NCBI RefSeq assembly: GCF_040958095.1
Contig: NC_091214.1
Coordinates: 5,445,501 to 5,509,500, forward strand
Direction: 5' to 3'
DNA: 64,000 bases
Origin: Procambarus clarkii
Taxonomy: Eukaryota; Arthropoda; Malacostraca; Decapoda; Cambaridae
Made by a program: the position numbers and the translations under genes. Below are positions 53,513 to 63,843 of this stretch, one piece after another. Position 1 is the first letter of the stretch; every line of letters starts with the position of its first letter. The notes under the pieces are model-generated. The model was not told where the DNA came from. It saw nothing but the letters and a program-made list of their open reading frames with translations, and ran no database searches.

Positions 53513-53704
53513 ACATCATGTGCCCATCAACTTCATGTTACTGGCGGCATTTACTGTGATTGAGGCCATCACTGTGGGAGTCGCAGTGAGTATGTACGAT
53601 GCAGAAGTGGCTGTGAAGGCATTCTCTCTGACCTTGATCATCACAGGTGGTCTTACTGCTTACACTTTCCAAACTAAGAGAGACTTCACAAACATGGGAG
53701 CTGG
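53513..53704 (+). CDS. TMBIM4: TMBIM4 exon 3
   Basis: 192 nt, entering in phase 2 (completing the Arg of VKR from exon 2) and leaving in phase 2, between acceptor TTGTCTTTCAG and donor GG|GTGAGT. It reads RHHVPINFMLLAAFTVIEAI, TVGVAVSMYDAEVAVKAFSL and TLIITGGLTAYTFQTKRDFT, then NMGAG. This is the third membrane helix and the start of the fourth, with the family's hallmark YT.Q.K.DF...GAG. The next exon, expected to begin with an L-F-rich helix, was not found between 53705 and 64000. Confidence 0.95.
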
Positions 53705-54190
53705 GTGAGTCATTACCTGTTACCCCAATACTTGTATGTATATCTTTTAAAAATAATCGTTAATATCTATAGATGTGATTCTTAAATATATATTAACAGT
53801 GGAATTTCAATTCGGTGAACATGGATTTGGGGAATCTCTGGCTGGAATGCACACTTGCCAGGTCGGATTTATTCGCCCAATTCAACGAACAAGGGTTTGC
53901 TGAAGCTGGAGATGTGCAGATTTGCTTAAGATGTTGGGCAGAGTTCGCAGACTTGGAAATATTGCCCATCATATCATAGGTTAAAATGAAAGATTTCCTT
54001 TGTGAAATGAGCCCATAGAGCATGGGAAATTTAAGGATATGAATGATAACTCTAATATAGTGTAAAAAATAAATTAGAAATGTGAGAAGAAAATATTGAA
54101 AAATTTATGAATCAACTCTAGGGGAAAAAATTGACAGGTTCATTACGTAAATGTGACCGTATTTTGTTTATGCTCACCAATAAGTGAAGT
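53705..54190. other. Intron sequence without recognised features
   Basis: AT-rich start of TMBIM4 intron 3. No exon-like frame with splice sites and no repeat shared with the rest of the window was seen. Confidence 0.5.
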
Positions 54191-54843
54191 AATTACCTAA
54201 GTGTAGTTACAGGATGAGAGCTACGGTCGTGGTGTCCCGTCTTCCCAGCACTCTTTGTCATATAACGCTTTGAAACTACTGACAGTCTTGGCCTCCACCA
54301 CCACCTCACCTCGCTTGTTCCAACCGTCTACCACTCTGTTTGCGAAAGTGAATTTTCTTATATTTCTTCGGCATCTGTGTTTAGCTAGTTTAAATCTATG
54401 ACCTCTTGTTCATAAAGTTCCAGGTCTCAGGAAATCTTCCCTATCAATTTTATCAATTCCTGTTACTATTTTGTATGTATTGATCATATCACCTCTTTTT
54501 CTTCTGTCTTTTAGTTTTGGCATATTTAATGCCTCTAACCTCTCCTCGTAGCTCTTACCCTTCAGTTCTGGGAGCCACTTAGTAGCATGTCTTTGCACCT
54601 TTTCCAGTTTGTTGATGTGCTTCTTAAGATATGGGCACCACACAACTGCTGCATATTCTAGCTTTGGCCTAACAAAAGTTGTGAACAATTTCTTTAGTAT
54701 ATCGCCATCCATGTATTTAAAAGCCATTCTGAAGTTAGAAAGCGTGGCATAGGCTCCTCGTACAATATTCTTTATGTGGTCCTCAGGTGATAGTTTTCTA
54801 TCTAGAACACCCCTAGATCTCTTTCTTTATCAGAATTCTTTAA

Positions 54844-55733
54844 CACTTTTGCCCGGGCATGACGCAGCATTGCGTCATCCATTTACTGTCAGTAATGGCG
54901 GGGATGACGCAGCATTGCGTCATCCACTTTCAATAATCGCCAAAAATCAGGTTTTTATCCGATTTTTTGGGGACTGGTTTTAAAATGCGCGCCAATGTCT
55001 TCCCATTTTCTTTGTTGAGCCTAGTGGCCCTCAGGCGGCTTGGCATACGCCGTGGGCCCATTGTTTTCGCTCCACTGTTGTGACCAATGTCGCCTCCCCT
55101 CGCATCTTAAACGTGTGAACATTTCGGCTATTTTCCGTGGCTATATTTCTTACTGCGGCTTTAGAAACTATCTACACTTACTCCACGATGGATAGTGATC
55201 ATGAACAAGGCCCTTCCAGGAAGAAAATTGCGAAAGAAAGGCTTGAAAAGGGCGGGAATTGGGAGTGTAGCTGGAAGGCTTCTGAGCGCTCACTTGCGGC
55301 TAACGCGTGGCCCGTCTTCAACTCGTCGGCGGTTGGAGCGTGACCAGGTTTTTTATTTTATATGCTAATGTTCCTCTAGAGAATTCTATTGCGAACCCAT
55401 TGAGACTAAAATGAAAGACCTAGGACAAAAATTGAGGTGACCAGAGTGAAAATAGTGAAAACATTTTATCGCATTTGCGCGCTCCTGGGTAACTCGTTCG
55501 CACTTTCTCTGTTTGCTGCGGGTAATTAGCTGGGCTTTTGGAGTTTATATGCATTTAGTGCTGTAGAGAATTCTATTGCGAACACAATGATACCAAATTT
55601 AATCTCGTAGGACGAGAATTAAGGTGACAAAGTTGAAGAGAGTATACACTTTTCAGAATTTACGCGCGCTCCCGTGACACCCTGGGTCCCATATCGCACA
55701 GTTGAGGGGTGGCGCGCGGGGTACGCCAAAGTG
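54844..55733 (+). mobile_element. piggyBac-type TTAA element inserted in a LINE
   Basis: TTAA at 54840-54843 and 55734-55737; ends CACTTTTGCCC and CACTTTGGCG read inward. 890 bp. Inside are two copies of GATGACGCAGCATTGCGTCATCCA (54860 and 54903) and a short frame like the N-terminus of a transposase. Removing the element and one TTAA rejoins the LINE frame exactly. Confidence 0.85.
55188..55343 (+). pseudogene. Possible piggyBac transposase N-terminal remnant
   Basis: 51 codons from ATG 55188: MDSDHEQGPSRKKIAKERLE, then KGGNWECSWKASERSLAANA. An acidic Asp/Ser head followed by a basic stretch is usual at the start of piggyBac transposases, and its place inside a TTAA element supports this. 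The rest of the protein is deleted. Weak evidence from sequence alone. Confidence 0.35.
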
Positions 55734-56415
55734 TTAAAGATTTTTCACATAATATATAGGTTGTGTGGGGTCTATGTTCTCCTATTCCACATTCCATAAC
55801 ATGGCATTTATTAACATTAAATTCTATTTACCAAGTGGTGCTCCATATACTTATTTTGTCCAGGTCATCTTGAAGGGCATAACAATCATCTAAGTTTCTT
55901 ATCTTTCCTATTATCTTAGCATCATCAGCAAACATGTTCATATAATTCTGTATACCAACTGGTAGATCATTTATGTACACAATAAACATCACTGGTGCAA
56001 GAACTGAACCCTGTGGTACTCCACTTGGGGCATTTCTCCAGTCCGATACATTGCCTCTGATCACAGCCCTCATTTTTCTATCAGTCAGAAAATTTTTCAT
56101 CCATGTTAGAAGCTTACCTGTCACCCCTCCAATATTTTCCAGTTTCCAGAACAACCTCTTATGTGGAACTCTGTCGAAAGCCTTTTTTAGGTCCAGATAG
56201 ATGCAGTCAACCCAACCATCTCTTTCCTGTAATATCTCTGTTACTCGATCATAGAAACTGAGTAAATTCGATACACAGGATCTTCCAGATCGAAAACCAT
56301 ACTGTCTGTCTGATATTATATCATTTCTCTCCAAGTGTTCTACCCATTTAGTTTGAATTATTTTTTCCAATATTTTGACTATTACACTTATCAATGATAC
56401 CGGTCTATAATTAAG

Positions 56416-58082
56416 GCGGTGACGGTGGTCCAGGTTTACCTGGGGGATGATTTTGAGCATCTTATTGAATGTGTCTTCGCTCTTTTGCGGGATGTTGGCG
56501 CGGTGCAACTCCATGTGCAGGTTCCTTCCCTGTCAGCTTAGGACTTGCATGCTCGTTGCTTTTTTACTTCGGTCCTGCATTTCTTTTCCCTCCTGGAACG
56601 TCTTCAGATTGGCTTGCGGAGGATGTAAAGGCAGGCGCTTGGGGCTGTTCCGGGGTCTGGCGCCTTGGTCTCAGCTGTTCGAGCATCGTCTGACATGTTG
56701 AAGCTGTTTGCGCTGATCCTGTGTGGGGCGTTGCTGCGTTTTTTCGCTGCACGTTTTGTGTGTCAACAGGCGGTCCTTGCTTCCTCCTTGGAATCCGCTT
56801 GGGCCCTGGATCTTGGGTTGTCTTCTCCCTTTTGTCCTCTACTTTATTAGGCTTCTGCGGTTGAGCGTTATATTCAGGCGGCTTCTACTACTTGCCGCCC
56901 TATGTCTGAGTTGTTGATGCTCCAGGGAAACCAAGGGGTTCCTTCCCGGTGGGGTCGTGCCAGGGCTCACGGTTCCTTTCGTCTGGGTAGGCCACAGGTG
57001 TCGGGTTCGGCGCCAGTGCCGCATGCAGTCCCACCTGTGCCTGGTCGGCGTGGTGTTCGCTGTGCATGCAGGTTGGGTTCTCGTAAGGGGCGGCGGCACT
57101 TTCACGGTTCGCCCCATTGACGGGGCAATGGGGGGAGGCTTGCTCTGTATTCTCATGCCTGGTCTCATGATTTGTGGGCGTTTCAGGTCGTTTCTCGCAA
57201 CCTGCAGTAGCGTTGGGTGGCTCCTCCTCCTTCGGGGCTGATGGGGCAGGCTTCCTCTCCTGCACTCTGTTGGGTCATCTTGGAGTGGGTGTGCTTGGGC
57301 GTGGTCGAATCGACGACGTCCCTCAGATGGGTTTCCTGCCTGTTTCTAGTTCCGAAATGGGACTGTGCGGACCTGCGGTTCATTCTGGACTTGTCCCTTC
57401 TGAACCCTTGGGTTTCTTGCCCCTCGTTTCAGATGACCACTCTGTCCCAGGTCCAACTTCTGTTGGAGTCAGGCGCTTGGATGGTGTCCCTGGACATCAA
57501 GGACGCGTATTGGCAGGTCCCTATTCATTTGGGGTTCAGGGACTGGCTTGGTTTTGTTGTGGGGCATCAGTGCTACCGCTTTCGTTGTCTCCCTTTCGGG
57601 TTGAATCTGGCGCCTCACGTGTTCACACGCCTTAGCTGGGTCGTGGTGACCCGTCAGCGTCTGTTAGGTGTTTGGGAGTTGGCTTACCTCGATGACTGGC
57701 TGGTTTGGGCTCCCAGTCGGTCCTCGTGTCTGCTCGCCAGGGATTTGGTACTTTCCCAGCTCGCCGGGTTCGGGTTCCTGGTGAACTGGCGGAAGTCCCG
57801 TCTGGCTCTCTCCCAGGTTCGGTCCTGGCTGGGTTTTGTGTGGGACTTTAGGACCGCTTTCTTGTCTCTTCTTCTGGAGTCTCTCCTTCAGCTGCGGTCT
57901 CGCCTGTGTCTGTTTCTGAGGGGCTCCCGGGTCACCCGGAGGTTGCTCGACGGTTTGTGCGGCAGCCTGAACTTCACGATGTTGGTCTACCCGCCGGATC
58001 AGGTTTGGCTTAGTCGACTGTTCTGGTTCCTTCTGGGACGTCCCTTCCGCCTCTCTCGTGATCGCTGGGTTCGATCAGATTT
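56416..58082 (+). mobile_element. DIRS-type retrotransposon copy F (plus strand, both ends missing)
   Basis: A gag C-terminal region (56420-57200) then RT with connection region. The right end stops at piggyBac-derived P3 (58083), the left at the LINE (56415). No terminal repeats. The coding region is the best preserved DIRS RT in the window. Confidence 0.8.
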
Positions 58083-58137
58083 GAACAGTGTTAGCGGCTT
58101 CTATGGTGGTGTTTTCCATAGATATTTTCAATTATAG
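57217..58137 (+). CDS. DIRS reverse transcriptase, copy F (open frame)
   Basis: A frame of about 306 codons with no stop until it runs into P3. RT motifs: WDCADLRFILDLSLLNPW, MVSLDIKDAYWQVPIH, FRCLPFGLNLAPHVF and ELAYLDDWLVWAPS with the YLDD active site, then the connection region VNWRKSRLALSQVRSWLGFV and a start of the RNase H side. The last about 20 codons (after RSDL) belong to P3 and not to DIRS. The true start codon is not determinable, as the DIRS RT frame usually overlaps gag. Truncation before RNase H and recombinase makes it non-autonomous. Confidence 0.82.
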   Translation: MAPPPSGLMGQASSPALCWVILEWVCLGVVESTTSLRWVSCLFLVPKWDCADLRFILDLSLLNPWVSCPSFQMTTLSQVQLLLESGAWMVSLDIKDAYWQVPIHLGFRDWLGFVVGHQCYRFRCLPFGLNLAPHVFTRLSWVVVTRQRLLGVWELAYLDDWLVWAPSRSSCLLARDLVLSQLAGFGFLVNWRKSRLALSQVRSWLGFVWDFRTAFLSLLLESLLQLRSRLCLFLRGSRVTRRLLDGLCGSLNFTMLVYPPDQVWLSRLFWFLLGRPFRLSRDRWVRSDLNSVSGFYGGVFHRYFQL

Positions 58138-58947
58138 CTGAATCTTTTCTTGACTGACAGACACTGTTTGAGGCTGGCTGAATCTCTTCCTGTGTGGGAC
58201 CTTACAAAGTGATCAATCTTTTCAAGACTACCTTATGTTTTACAAGCATGGCTACATACCACCTACAGGTACTAATGCCAAGGGTGTACGTGAGTGCGTT
58301 ATTTGCAAGCACACAGAACGAAGAAACAGGAAGCGAAAATCTATCTGTACCTGGTGCAACGAGATCGAAGTTGTACTGTGTACCATGGACTACTTCGTTG
58401 ATTATTACTCACCTCCGAAATACTGAGTGTGTAATACAGTGTGTTACTGTGTAAATAGTGTGTGAAACTGTACATATTGTAATTTTAGTCAATTTTTAAC
58501 AAGTATTATTGCGACAATAAACATTCATTGTGGACACATTACTGACACATGTATCAGTTCCATGGAACATTATGAATGTTCTACTGTATGCATATTGTAA
58601 AAGACACAAATATGCATCATATACGATAAAAAAAATAAATAAAACCGCATTGGAAATACATAGAACAAATAATTGAAAATATATTTGTGGCTACACCCGG
58701 TGCTTGAATGGCCCGTGCGACCGTGTCTGGGTGTGTCATGCACGGGTGACCAGGCCCTGATGACGTCACAGCACACCTTGTCCACGTCCCTACAGTCAAA
58801 GTAAGTGGAATTTTGTATTTATTTTTACTTAGACATGTTCAGGGAAGGGAATTTATCATATTATGAAGAAAAAAGAATTTTGAGGAACACTTTATTTCAT
58901 GCTCACGGGGAATTTCACAATAAACTCTGCGTAACACGGTGGATAAT
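58083..58947 (+). mobile_element. piggyBac-like element P3 (left-truncated)
   Basis: Similar to the right two thirds of P1; the right end ACACGGTGG is followed by ATAA in place of TTAA. Contains the transposase tail at 58235-58426. Confidence 0.75.
58235..58426 (+). pseudogene. piggyBac transposase C-terminal zinc finger (P3)
   Basis: Open frame: HGYIPPTGTNAKGVRECVIC, KHTERRNRKRKSICTWCNEI and EVVLCTMDYFVDYYSPPKY, ending at TGA. Two Cys-x2-Cys pairs plus further Cys make the C-terminal Cys-rich domain of piggyBac transposases. Only this domain remains; the catalytic core is missing. Confidence 0.78.
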
Positions 58948-59628
58948 CAACTAAGCAAATGCTCCAACTTTGTTGGAATGATCACAGCGTAACTTGAAAA
59001 ACAAGAGAACAAAAATTTAATTTTTAAATTGAATATTGAAAACTCCAGATTTTCAAATCAGAATAAATAATATGAACTACTGCCAATTATTCATTTAATG
59101 TTTTTATTCTCTCAGAATAGCGTATGATCTTCATTTTCATCAAATTAGAATACAGGTTTTCAGTATAGTTTACTGTAAAAAAAATCGTCAATAGGGCATT
59201 TGAAATATGCTGCAAAATTAGACCAAAAAAAATTATAACTCCAATTGTATAAAATTTATGAAAAATCCATTCTAAAGGAATTGTAGAACAGACAGCTGAG
59301 CACACAATGTCAAAATAGTGAGAATCGGTCAAAAACTTGAATTTTAGAAACCAATCAAAGTTGAAACTTTAATTTCAGATAATTGAAGTTGAAGTTATCG
59401 ACAATGAATAAAGGTAGTTTTATTTCGTTAATATAATTGTATGTTTTAATAAACATTGTTTGGCATTCGTTCTTGAATATGTGAAAGTTGTAGATCAATA
59501 TGTGTTGAAATGAAGTCCAGAAAAAATAACCCCCAAAAAACACAAAATATTGGGATAATTATAATGATTTAGGGGATGTATTTAGGGTATACTTTATGTA
59601 AGTGAAAAAGCCCTAATATGGTCCCTAA
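58948..59628. other. AT-rich intron sequence without recognised features
   Basis: No gene, splice-bounded frame or repeat shared with other parts of the window was recognised. It ends at element X copy 3. Confidence 0.5.
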
Positions 59629-59673
59629 CCCTTAAATGGCGCATAGCTATATACCATTTGACACCCACAGGCG

Positions 59674-59708
<35 letters not shown>

Positions 59709-60699
59709 CTTCCTAACCTGTTAATTTGTGTTCACTGATCACAGGAAAAGTAATAAAAAAAATTGTAAGTGGCATATATTGCCCGCTATAGGGCGGGGAA
59801 GTCTGGCAAAAAATAGGCGCTGACTCAGCATGCGTCCCAGACGGTCTGTTGATCGCCAGCTGTCAGGCTGGAGTTGCCACAAAGAGATAATTACCTAATT
59901 ATTTCAATGTCTCTGGTTGATTTTTCGTAGTTTTTTTGCTGTAATATTATTCAGTGGTGTGTAGTGTGATATATTTATATAATAAACTGAGTGAATCATC
60001 GCTGTACTCAAAAATATGGTGTGCATATTGTTGATTCAATTATGTTCATCAAACAGTGAACAAATACTTTGTCGGTTATTACTATATACACAGGTTATAT
60101 ATAAGTATTTGCATGTTTCATTCACCATAACTGTACATCTAAGCTTGTATGGTGAGTAAAGGCACAAAGACGTAGGACCTCGCACAGTCAGCTGATGGCT
60201 GCCGCCCTCAAGGCCAGACGCACTAATATCCTACAACAATACTGTTTGTGGTGCTATTACGCTATATACACACATTATATATAAATATCTACCTGTTTTA
60301 TTCACCATACTTGTACAAGTAAACTGGTATGGTGCCCAAAGACCATCGTGGTCATCAGTAAACAACATAAGTCCTGCAGACGACGCTCCACCTTCACCAA
60401 AATGGCGGCTCCCAACCTTCTCCTCTTGCTGTTTATACCCTCTATACACACGTTATATATAAGTATCTACATTTGTGTTCACCATAGCGAACCACTAAGC
60501 TGGTATGGTGAGTGCAGTCAATAAAAGGTGGCCACACACAGTCAGAAGACATCGCCACCACCCTCCCTCCCACAGCATTACTCCTTCCTCCATGGCGCAC
60601 AGCACTAAATATCACCACAATCCTGCTATTATCAGAACCCTGGTCAGTTTTATCACAGTCAGGGGTCTTCTGTAATAATATCATCGCTACATAATAGCA
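59629..60699 (+). mobile_element. TTAA-target repeat element 'X', copy 3 (left part)
   Basis: Inverted relative to copy 2: CCCTTAAATGGCGCA preceded by CTAA (a changed TTAA), a 30-nt A run, GCCCGCTATAGGGCGGGG, then the roughly 180-bp motifs. It is interrupted at AGCA (60696-60699) by LINE copy 3 and resumes at 63817-63843 before being cut by a DIRS repeat. Confidence 0.72.
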
Positions 60700-63600
60700 C
60701 TGGACAAACCATTGCCACAACAACACACCCTGGGTCAGGGTAGAGAGGAGGGAGAACTACCAAAACCTTCCAGAAGTGACACACAATATGGACAATCATT
60801 CATATTTGCAAACATTCAAGGTTTAAAGCCAAAGTCAAGAAATAAAGTTAAGTTCATAAATGGCCTCCTATTAGAGTCAAACTCAATATTTGGGGCATTC
60901 ACGGAAACTCATACAAAAGATTACATGGATGGTGAAATCTGGATTCCAAATTATAATCTATATAGATGTGATAGAAAAACTAGGTCAAATGGAGGAGTAG
61001 GTCTGTATATTAAAGAAGACCTGGTATGCACAGAACTACTAAACTCAACTAATGAGGTGGTAGAGGTACTTGGAATGAAGGTAGAGAAACTAAACCTAAT
61101 TATTATTCTAATATATAAACCGCCAGATACAACGATTGAGGAATTCACAGAGCAGATGCACAAAATAGAGAACATCCTTGACAACCTAGCAAACCCAGCT
61201 CCAGATATTATCTTTCTTGGAGATTTCAATTTACCGAGTCTAAGATGGAGAACGGCAAACACAAATATCATAGCAGGGAATGACCCGGGAAATAACCAAC
61301 CACAGGTCAGAGAACTTTTGAGATTCTGTGACAAATTCTCGCTCAATCAACAGATTACAGAACCAACTAGGAACGAAAACACACTAGACTTGTTATTCAC
61401 AAACAATGATGAACTAATCAGGGATATCACAATCTCAGATACTTCATACTCAGACCATAAGCTCATTGAAGTGCGAACTAGCATAAATAACGGTAGTAGG
61501 TCTAAGAGACCCAACAAGCGAGAAGGAATATTCAATCAATTCAATTTCAACAATAAGAGGATTGACTGGGAAAAAATAAATGTAGACCTTGCAACCATTC
61601 AATGGGAGACGGTCTTAAGCGACAAAACTCCCACACAGGGAATAGCTCAACTGACAGCTGAAGCTTACAAGGTCTGCTTGAAGCACGTACCTGTGAGGAG
61701 GGGTAGAAAGAGGACCACTCTAGAAAGAGAACGGAGACGACTGTACAGGAGAAGGAAAAAAATAACGGAAATGCTTCGGCAGACACAACTATCACAAGCA
61801 AGGAAAACAAGCCTAAGCAGGGAGATTGAGGAAATAGAACAAACGTTGAAGCGATCATATGAGTCTGAGGAAATGGAATTGGAACAGAAAGCTATACAAG
61901 AGATAAGGAAAAATCCGAAATATTTTTTCACATACGCAAAATCAAAATCCAAAACCTCGACCAGTATTGGACCGTTAATTACAAATGAAGGTACGTACAC
62001 AGAGGACAACAAAGAGATTAGTGAAATTCTAAGAAGCCAGTATGAGGCTATGTTTAGCACACCAATAAACAACATGAAAGTTGATGACCCAGACAGCTTC
62101 TTTATGAATGACATTCAAGCTGCAGATAATATAACGGATATTACCACAAACTCGGAAGACTTTGAAAGAGAAATTGATAATATGCCTATGCACTCAGCTC
62201 CTGGGCCTGACTCATGGAATTCAATATTCATAAAGAAATGTAAAGTACCAGTAGCGAGAGCACTCAGCGTAATATGGAGAAAGAGCCTGGATACAGGGGA
62301 GATACCAGCAGCACTTAAATCTGCAGATATAGCTCCGTTGCACAAGGGGGGGAGTAAAGCCTTGGCAAAAAATTATAGGCCAGTTGCACTAACATCACAC
62401 ATAATAAAAGTGTTTGAAAGAGTGATTAGGAATCAAATTTCTAGTTTTATGGAAAACAATGAATTGCACAATCCAGGACAACATGGATTTAGAGCGGGAA
62501 GATCCTGTCTGTCACAGTTACTCAACCACTATGACAAAATCACAGAAGCCCTAGAAGAAAAGCAAAATGCAGATGTTGTATACACAGACTTTGCAAAGGC
62601 GTTCGACAAATGTGACCATGGGGTGATAGCTCACAAAATGAGGTCAATGGGAATAACTGGAAAAGTAGGACGCTGGATACTCAATTTCCTGTCGAACAGA
62701 ACACAAAGAGTAACAGTCAATCAGATAAAATCGAGTCCAAGCGATGTTAAAAGCTCTGTACCTCAAGGTACAGTCCTTGCACCGCTACTGTTCCTTATTC
62801 TCATATCTGATATAGACAAAAATACACGCCACAGCTTCGTGTCGTCCTTTGCAGATGACACAAAAATCAGCATGAAAATTACCTCTGCTGAAGACATTGA
62901 AAAACTACAAGCAGATGTCAACAAAGTTTTTGATTGGGCAGCAGAAAATAACATGATGTTTAACAGTGATAAATTTCAGGTACTCAGGTACGGCAAAAAT
63001 GAGGATCTGAAACATAATACAGGGTACAAAACACAATCGAATCTTCCCATAGTAGAAAAACAGCATGTCAAGGATTTGGGAATAATGATGTCCGACGATC
63101 TAACGTTTAGGGAGCATAACCAAGCAAATATCGCGTCAGCCAGAAAAATGATCGGATGGATTACGAGAACTTTCAAATCCAGGGATCCCATCACAATGGT
63201 TGTACTCTTCAAGTCACTTGTGTTGTCCCGTCTCGAGTACTGCTCAGTACTCACTTCCCCCTTCAGAGCAGGAGAGATTGCTGAAATAGAGGGAATACAG
63301 AGAACATATACGGCACGCATAGACGCGATAAAACACCTAAATTATTGGGATCGTCTCAAAGCTCTCCAAATGTACTCTCTAGAAAGGAGACGAGAGAGAT
63401 ACCAAATAATATACACATGGAAAATACTGGAGGGTCAGGTCCCAAATCTACACAGTAAAATAACAACGTACTGGAGTGAACGATATGGAAGAAAATGCAA
63501 GATTGAACCTGTGAAGAGCAGAGGTGCCATAGGCACAATCAGAGAGCACTGTATAAACATCAGGGTTCCGCGGTTGTTCAGCGTCCTCCCAGCGAGCATA

Positions 63601-63780
63601 AGAAATATTGCCGGAACAACCGTGGACATCTTCAAGAGAAAACTGGACGATTTTCTAAGAGAAGTTCCGGATCAGCCGGGCTGTGGTGGGTACGTGGCCC
63701 TGCGGGCCGCTCCAAGCAACAGCCTGGTGGACCAAACTCTCACAAGTCGAGCCTGGCCTCGGGCCGGGCTTGGGGAGTAG
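60700..63780 (+). CDS. LINE ORF2: AP endonuclease and reverse transcriptase (open, no start codon)
   Basis: About 1,027 codons without a stop, ending at TAG 63778-63780. The endonuclease has FIFANIQGLKPKSRNK, FGAFTETHTKDYMDG, SNGGVGLYIKEDL, FLGDFNLPSLRW (about residue 170) and SYSDHKLIEVR (about 247). The linker is basic and helical (RERRRLYRRRKKITEMLRQT). The RT has MHSAPGPDSWNSIF, LHKGGSKALAKNYRPVALTS, HNPGQHGFRAGRSCLSQLL, YTDFAKAFDKCDHG, SSVPQGTVLAPLLF and SSFADDTKIS (about 713). No RNase H. The C-terminus reads VPDQPGCGGYVALRAAPSNS and ends LGE. The first ATG lies within the endonuclease, so the natural start was lost with the 5' end. Confidence 0.9.
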   Translation: MDKPLPQQHTLGQGREEGELPKPSRSDTQYGQSFIFANIQGLKPKSRNKVKFINGLLLESNSIFGAFTETHTKDYMDGEIWIPNYNLYRCDRKTRSNGGVGLYIKEDLVCTELLNSTNEVVEVLGMKVEKLNLIIILIYKPPDTTIEEFTEQMHKIENILDNLANPAPDIIFLGDFNLPSLRWRTANTNIIAGNDPGNNQPQVRELLRFCDKFSLNQQITEPTRNENTLDLLFTNNDELIRDITISDTSYSDHKLIEVRTSINNGSRSKRPNKREGIFNQFNFNNKRIDWEKINVDLATIQWETVLSDKTPTQGIAQLTAEAYKVCLKHVPVRRGRKRTTLERERRRLYRRRKKITEMLRQTQLSQARKTSLSREIEEIEQTLKRSYESEEMELEQKAIQEIRKNPKYFFTYAKSKSKTSTSIGPLITNEGTYTEDNKEISEILRSQYEAMFSTPINNMKVDDPDSFFMNDIQAADNITDITTNSEDFEREIDNMPMHSAPGPDSWNSIFIKKCKVPVARALSVIWRKSLDTGEIPAALKSADIAPLHKGGSKALAKNYRPVALTSHIIKVFERVIRNQISSFMENNELHNPGQHGFRAGRSCLSQLLNHYDKITEALEEKQNADVVYTDFAKAFDKCDHGVIAHKMRSMGITGKVGRWILNFLSNRTQRVTVNQIKSSPSDVKSSVPQGTVLAPLLFLILISDIDKNTRHSFVSSFADDTKISMKITSAEDIEKLQADVNKVFDWAAENNMMFNSDKFQVLRYGKNEDLKHNTGYKTQSNLPIVEKQHVKDLGIMMSDDLTFREHNQANIASARKMIGWITRTFKSRDPITMVVLFKSLVLSRLEYCSVLTSPFRAGEIAEIEGIQRTYTARIDAIKHLNYWDRLKALQMYSLERRRERYQIIYTWKILEGQVPNLHSKITTYWSERYGRKCKIEPVKSRGAIGTIREHCINIRVPRLFSVLPASIRNIAGTTVDIFKRKLDDFLREVPDQPGCGGYVALRAAPSNSLVDQTLTSRAWPRAGLGE

Positions 63781-63816
63781 AAGAACTCCCAGAACCCCAT
63801 CAACCAGGTATCAACC
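60700..63816 (+). mobile_element. CR1/L2-like LINE, copy 3, near-complete ORF2
   Basis: Inserted in element X copy 3, flanked by AGCA on both sides (60696-60699 and 63817-63820). 5' truncated at the start of ORF2. The 3' UTR is very short (36 bp after the stop). Represents a different subfamily from copies 1 and 2. Confidence 0.85.
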
Positions 63817-63843
63817 AGCATGAACAAGAATATTATGGCATTT
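63817..63843 (+). mobile_element. Element 'X' copy 3, right remainder
   Basis: AGCATGAACAAGAATATTAT continues the element X sequence that stopped at 60699; after GGCATTT it is replaced by a DIRS terminal repeat. Confidence 0.65.

Larger units (their letters stand above)
54193..56415 (-). mobile_element. CR1/Jockey-like LINE, split by a TTAA element
   Basis: The same family as 1898-2455. The 3' end (CTACACTTAGGTAATTAC) is at the left. The RT part (56415-55828) and the post-palm part (54727-54216) are separated by a TTAA-flanked insertion (54844-55733). The 5' end is cut by DIRS F near 56415. Confidence 0.85.
54216..56415 (-). pseudogene. LINE reverse transcriptase in two pieces
   Basis: Right piece: NYRPVSLISVIVKILEKII, SDRQYGFRSGRSCVSNLLSF, IYLDLKKAFDRVPHKRLFW, PSGVPQGSVLAPVMFIVYI and the active site NMFADDAKIIGK, then a stop after SIWSTTW. 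Left piece: DHIKNIVRGAYATLSNFRMA, FTTFVRPKLEYAAVVWCPYL and VQRHATKWLPELKG, with a further shift near 54410 before the 3' part. The catalytic FADD is intact, but stops and frameshifts make it non-functional. Confidence 0.87.
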
